Shown piece after piece: positions 4,439 to 6,263 of a stretch of 6,263 bases of DNA (positions within the stretch are counted from its first letter, which is position 1; every line of letters starts with the position of its first letter). The stretch spans positions 18,424 to 24,686 of the forward strand of contig DXVY01000005.1 of NCBI GenBank assembly GCA_019417145.1, written 5' to 3'. The notes under the pieces were generated by a model. It was given only the letters and a program-made list of their open reading frames with translations. It searched no databases and was not told the DNA's origin. Source of the stretch: Clostridiales bacterium (GTDB taxonomy: Bacteria; Bacillota; Clostridia; Oscillospirales; Acutalibacteraceae). Made by a program: the position numbers and the translations under genes.

Positions 4439-6263
4439 CTATTCTTCTTTTGCCGCCTCAATGACCTTTTGGGCCACCATGGGCGGCGCCTCCTCATAGC
4501 GGGCGAAGTCCAGCGTGAAGCTGGCTCTGCCCTGGGTGATGGAACGCATGGCTGTGGAGAAGTCTCCCATTTCCGCCATGGGAACCTCGGCCACGATTTC
4601 CTGCGTCCGGTCACCGGCTGGGTTCATGCCCAGCACCCGGCCCCGCCGCTTGTTGATATCGCCGATAACGTCGCCCATGTTGTCGTCGGGGATCAACACC
4701 TTCAGGGTGCCGATGGGCTCCAGCAGCACGGGCGAGGCGTCCGGGATGCCCGCCTTGTAGGCCAAGGACGCCGCCGTCTTAAAGGACATTTCGGAGGAGT
4801 CCACCGGATGATAGGAGCCGTCCACCAAGGTGGCCTTCAGTCCCACCATGGGATAGCCGGCCAGCACGCCCTTCTGTACGCTGTCCCGCAGGCCTTTTTC
4901 CACCGCGGGGAAAAAGTTTTTGGGCACCGCGCCACCGAACACCTTTTCCTCAAAGACCAGCTCATCGCTGTCGCAGGGCTCGAATTCAATCCAGACGTCG
5001 CCAAACTGGCCATGGCCGCCCGACTGCTTCTTGTGGCGGCCCTGTACCTTGACTTTTTTGCGAATGGTCTCCCGATAAGCCACTTTGGGGGTGGACAGGG
5101 TGACGTCCACGCCAAACTTGTTTTTCAGTTTGGACACGGCCACATCCAAATGCTGTTCTCCCAGGCCCGAGAGAACCTGTTCGTGGGTCTCGTGGTTGGC
5201 CGCAAATTTCAGGGTGGGATCCTCTTCCATTAGGCGGAAAAAGCCGGCCGCCATCTTTTCGTCGTCTCCCTTGTTTTTGGGCCGAACGGCCATGGATAGG
5301 CTGGGGACGGGAAAAGCGGGGGGCTCCAGCTTATAGACGGCTCCCGGCGCGCAGATGGTATCCCCAGTGAGGAGATCGCCTACCTTGGATACGGCGCCGA
5401 TATCCCCCGCGCCAATGGAATCCGCGTCTTCCTGCTTGCCGCCGTTTATCCACATGACCTTGCCAATGCGCAGCTCGGCGCCAGTCCGAGCGTTGACGGC
5501 CTTGGTATCGCCCTGCAGCTTGCCGGACGCCACCTTGAAATAGGAAAGCTTGCCCACAAAGGGATCGGCAATGGTTTTGAACACCAACGCCACCAGGGGA
5601 CCATCGGCGTCGCAGGACAACTCGGTCGGCTCGCCGTCCTTCTCGCAGATAACAGGTTTGACGTCGGCCGACGGCGCGATTGTGGCAAGGATGCGCAGGG
5701 TCAGCTCCACCGCCTCGCCAGTCTGGTTCACGCCGCAGAAGACGGGAGCCAGCTCGCCGGAGGCCATGCCTTCCCGCAGGCCGGTCAAAATTTCCTCTTC
5801 GGTAAAGGCCTCGCCCTCGAAATATTTTTCCATAAGGGCCTCGTCGGCCGAGGCGATGGCCTCCAGCATGACCGAGCGGAGGTTCGCGATGTTTTCATCG
5901 GCCGGCACCGGCACCTCTTTGGCTTTCAGTCCGTCGTATGTATAGGCCTTGTTGGCCACCAGGTCCACATAACAGCCCACCTGTTCGCCGTTCATAGAGG
6001 GCACCACCACGGGACAGGCAGCCGAACCGTATTTACCGGCCACGGCCGAAAGGACCTTGCGAAAGTTGGCGTGGGAGGAATCCAGCTTGCCGATGAAAAA
6101 GGCGCATCCTTTGCCCTGCCGCCGCGCTTCGGCGTAGCCCAGCTCCGCGCCCACCGTCAGACCCGATTTGCCCGAGAGAACGATGAGGGCGGACTCGGCT
6201 GCGGCCAGGGCCTCCCGTACGCCGCCGGCAAAGTCAAACAGGCCGGGAGCGTCGATCAGATTC
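4439..6263 (-). CDS. EF-G-like translational GTPase (fusA-like paralog, EF-G-2 type); 5' end outside window
   Basis: A homolog of elongation factor G. The frame stays open from the stop at 4439 to the right edge, giving 607 residues; about 85 more, including the P-loop and switch I, are expected beyond it. GTG at 6152-6154 is an internal valine, not the start. Numbered from the edge: G3 region NLIDAPGLFDF (1-11), G4 position IGKLD (57-61), G5 position PVFCGVNQTGE (173-183), domain II (about 220-305), domain III with EEDPTL and GLGEQHLDVAV (346-376), domain IV with PKVAYRETI and GRHKKQSGGHGQFGDVW (392-424) plus GSYHPVDSSEMSF, and domain V (about 510-596, including LLEPIGTLKVLIPD). The RHKKQSGGHGQFGDVW loop and altered GTPase motifs place it with the EF-G-like/EF-G-2 paralogs, not the housekeeping fusA of the str operon. 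The role of these paralogs is not settled, and annotation pipelines often call them simply 'elongation factor G'. Canonical EF-G has DTPGH, NKxD and Ser-Ala at the three G motifs; here they are DAPGL, GKLD and VN. Confidence 0.93.
   Translation of the reverse strand, partial: NLIDAPGLFDFAGGVREALAAAESALIVLSGKSGLTVGAELGYAEARRQGKGCAFFIGKLDSSHANFRKVLSAVAGKYGSAACPVVVPSMNGEQVGCYVDLVANKAYTYDGLKAKEVPVPADENIANLRSVMLEAIASADEALMEKYFEGEAFTEEEILTGLREGMASGELAPVFCGVNQTGEAVELTLRILATIAPSADVKPVICEKDGEPTELSCDADGPLVALVFKTIADPFVGKLSYFKVASGKLQGDTKAVNARTGAELRIGKVMWINGGKQEDADSIGAGDIGAVSKVGDLLTGDTICAPGAVYKLEPPAFPVPSLSMAVRPKNKGDDEKMAAGFFRLMEEDPTLKFAANHETHEQVLSGLGEQHLDVAVSKLKNKFGVDVTLSTPKVAYRETIRKKVKVQGRHKKQSGGHGQFGDVWIEFEPCDSDELVFEEKVFGGAVPKNFFPAVEKGLRDSVQKGVLAGYPMVGLKATLVDGSYHPVDSSEMSFKTAASLAYKAGIPDASPVLLEPIGTLKVLIPDDNMGDVIGDINKRRGRVLGMNPAGDRTQEIVAEVPMAEMGDFSTAMRSITQGRASFTLDFARYEEAPPMVAQKVIEAAKEE

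Noticed and set aside
4469..5233. 254-codon open frame on the plus strand, antisense to the EF-G-like gene
   Set aside because: It mirrors a strongly conserved coding sequence, has no recognisable domain, and is rich in His/Gly/Val as expected of a GC-rich antisense frame.

Overview
The window looks like a fragment of a moderately GC-rich Gram-positive (Firmicutes, probably class Clostridia) chromosome. This rests on the close fit of LepA and HemW to firmicute versions, strong AGGAGG-type ribosome binding sites, an EF-G-like paralog, and Ser/Thr-rich lipoproteins with the 'YRLEKL-DG-W--VP' type of bacterial Ig-like domain common in gut clostridia. Species cannot be named from sequence alone. 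No mobile element, CRISPR array, tRNA or rRNA was seen.

Layout, left to right: (1) the 3' part of lepA (+, start outside the window), closed by a hairpin that serves as a terminator on both strands; (2) a lipoprotein gene on the minus strand, 819-1937, here called LipA, with a Ser/Thr/Gln linker encoded by a 21-bp tandem repeat and two Ig-like modules; (3) hemW on the plus strand, 1988-3157, whose start lies 50 bp from the divergent lipA start; (4) a second lipoprotein gene on the minus strand, 3159-4322, called LipB, with the same architecture as LipA and a stop codon one base from the hemW stop; (5) a 116-bp gap with a promoter-like box, a ribosome binding site and a strong terminator; (6) most of an EF-G-like translational GTPase gene on the minus strand, 4439 to beyond the right edge.

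lepA and hemW are adjacent and co-directional in many Firmicutes, followed by hrcA-grpE-dnaK-dnaJ. Here that arrangement is broken twice by the two related lipoprotein genes, one on each side of hemW and both opposite to it. lepA, hemW and the EF-G-like gene are cytoplasmic functions (translation, heme/radical SAM chemistry); the two lipoproteins are predicted to sit outside the membrane. I see no evidence that the five genes form one pathway.

The points most worth following up are: the paralogous lipoprotein pair flanking hemW; the in-frame 21-bp repeat in LipA; and the EF-G-like protein, whose GTPase motifs depart from canonical EF-G at the G3 histidine (Leu), the G4 asparagine (Gly) and the G5 Ser-Ala. 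I did not find a convincing wholly new system; the lipoprotein pair is the least explained part of the window.
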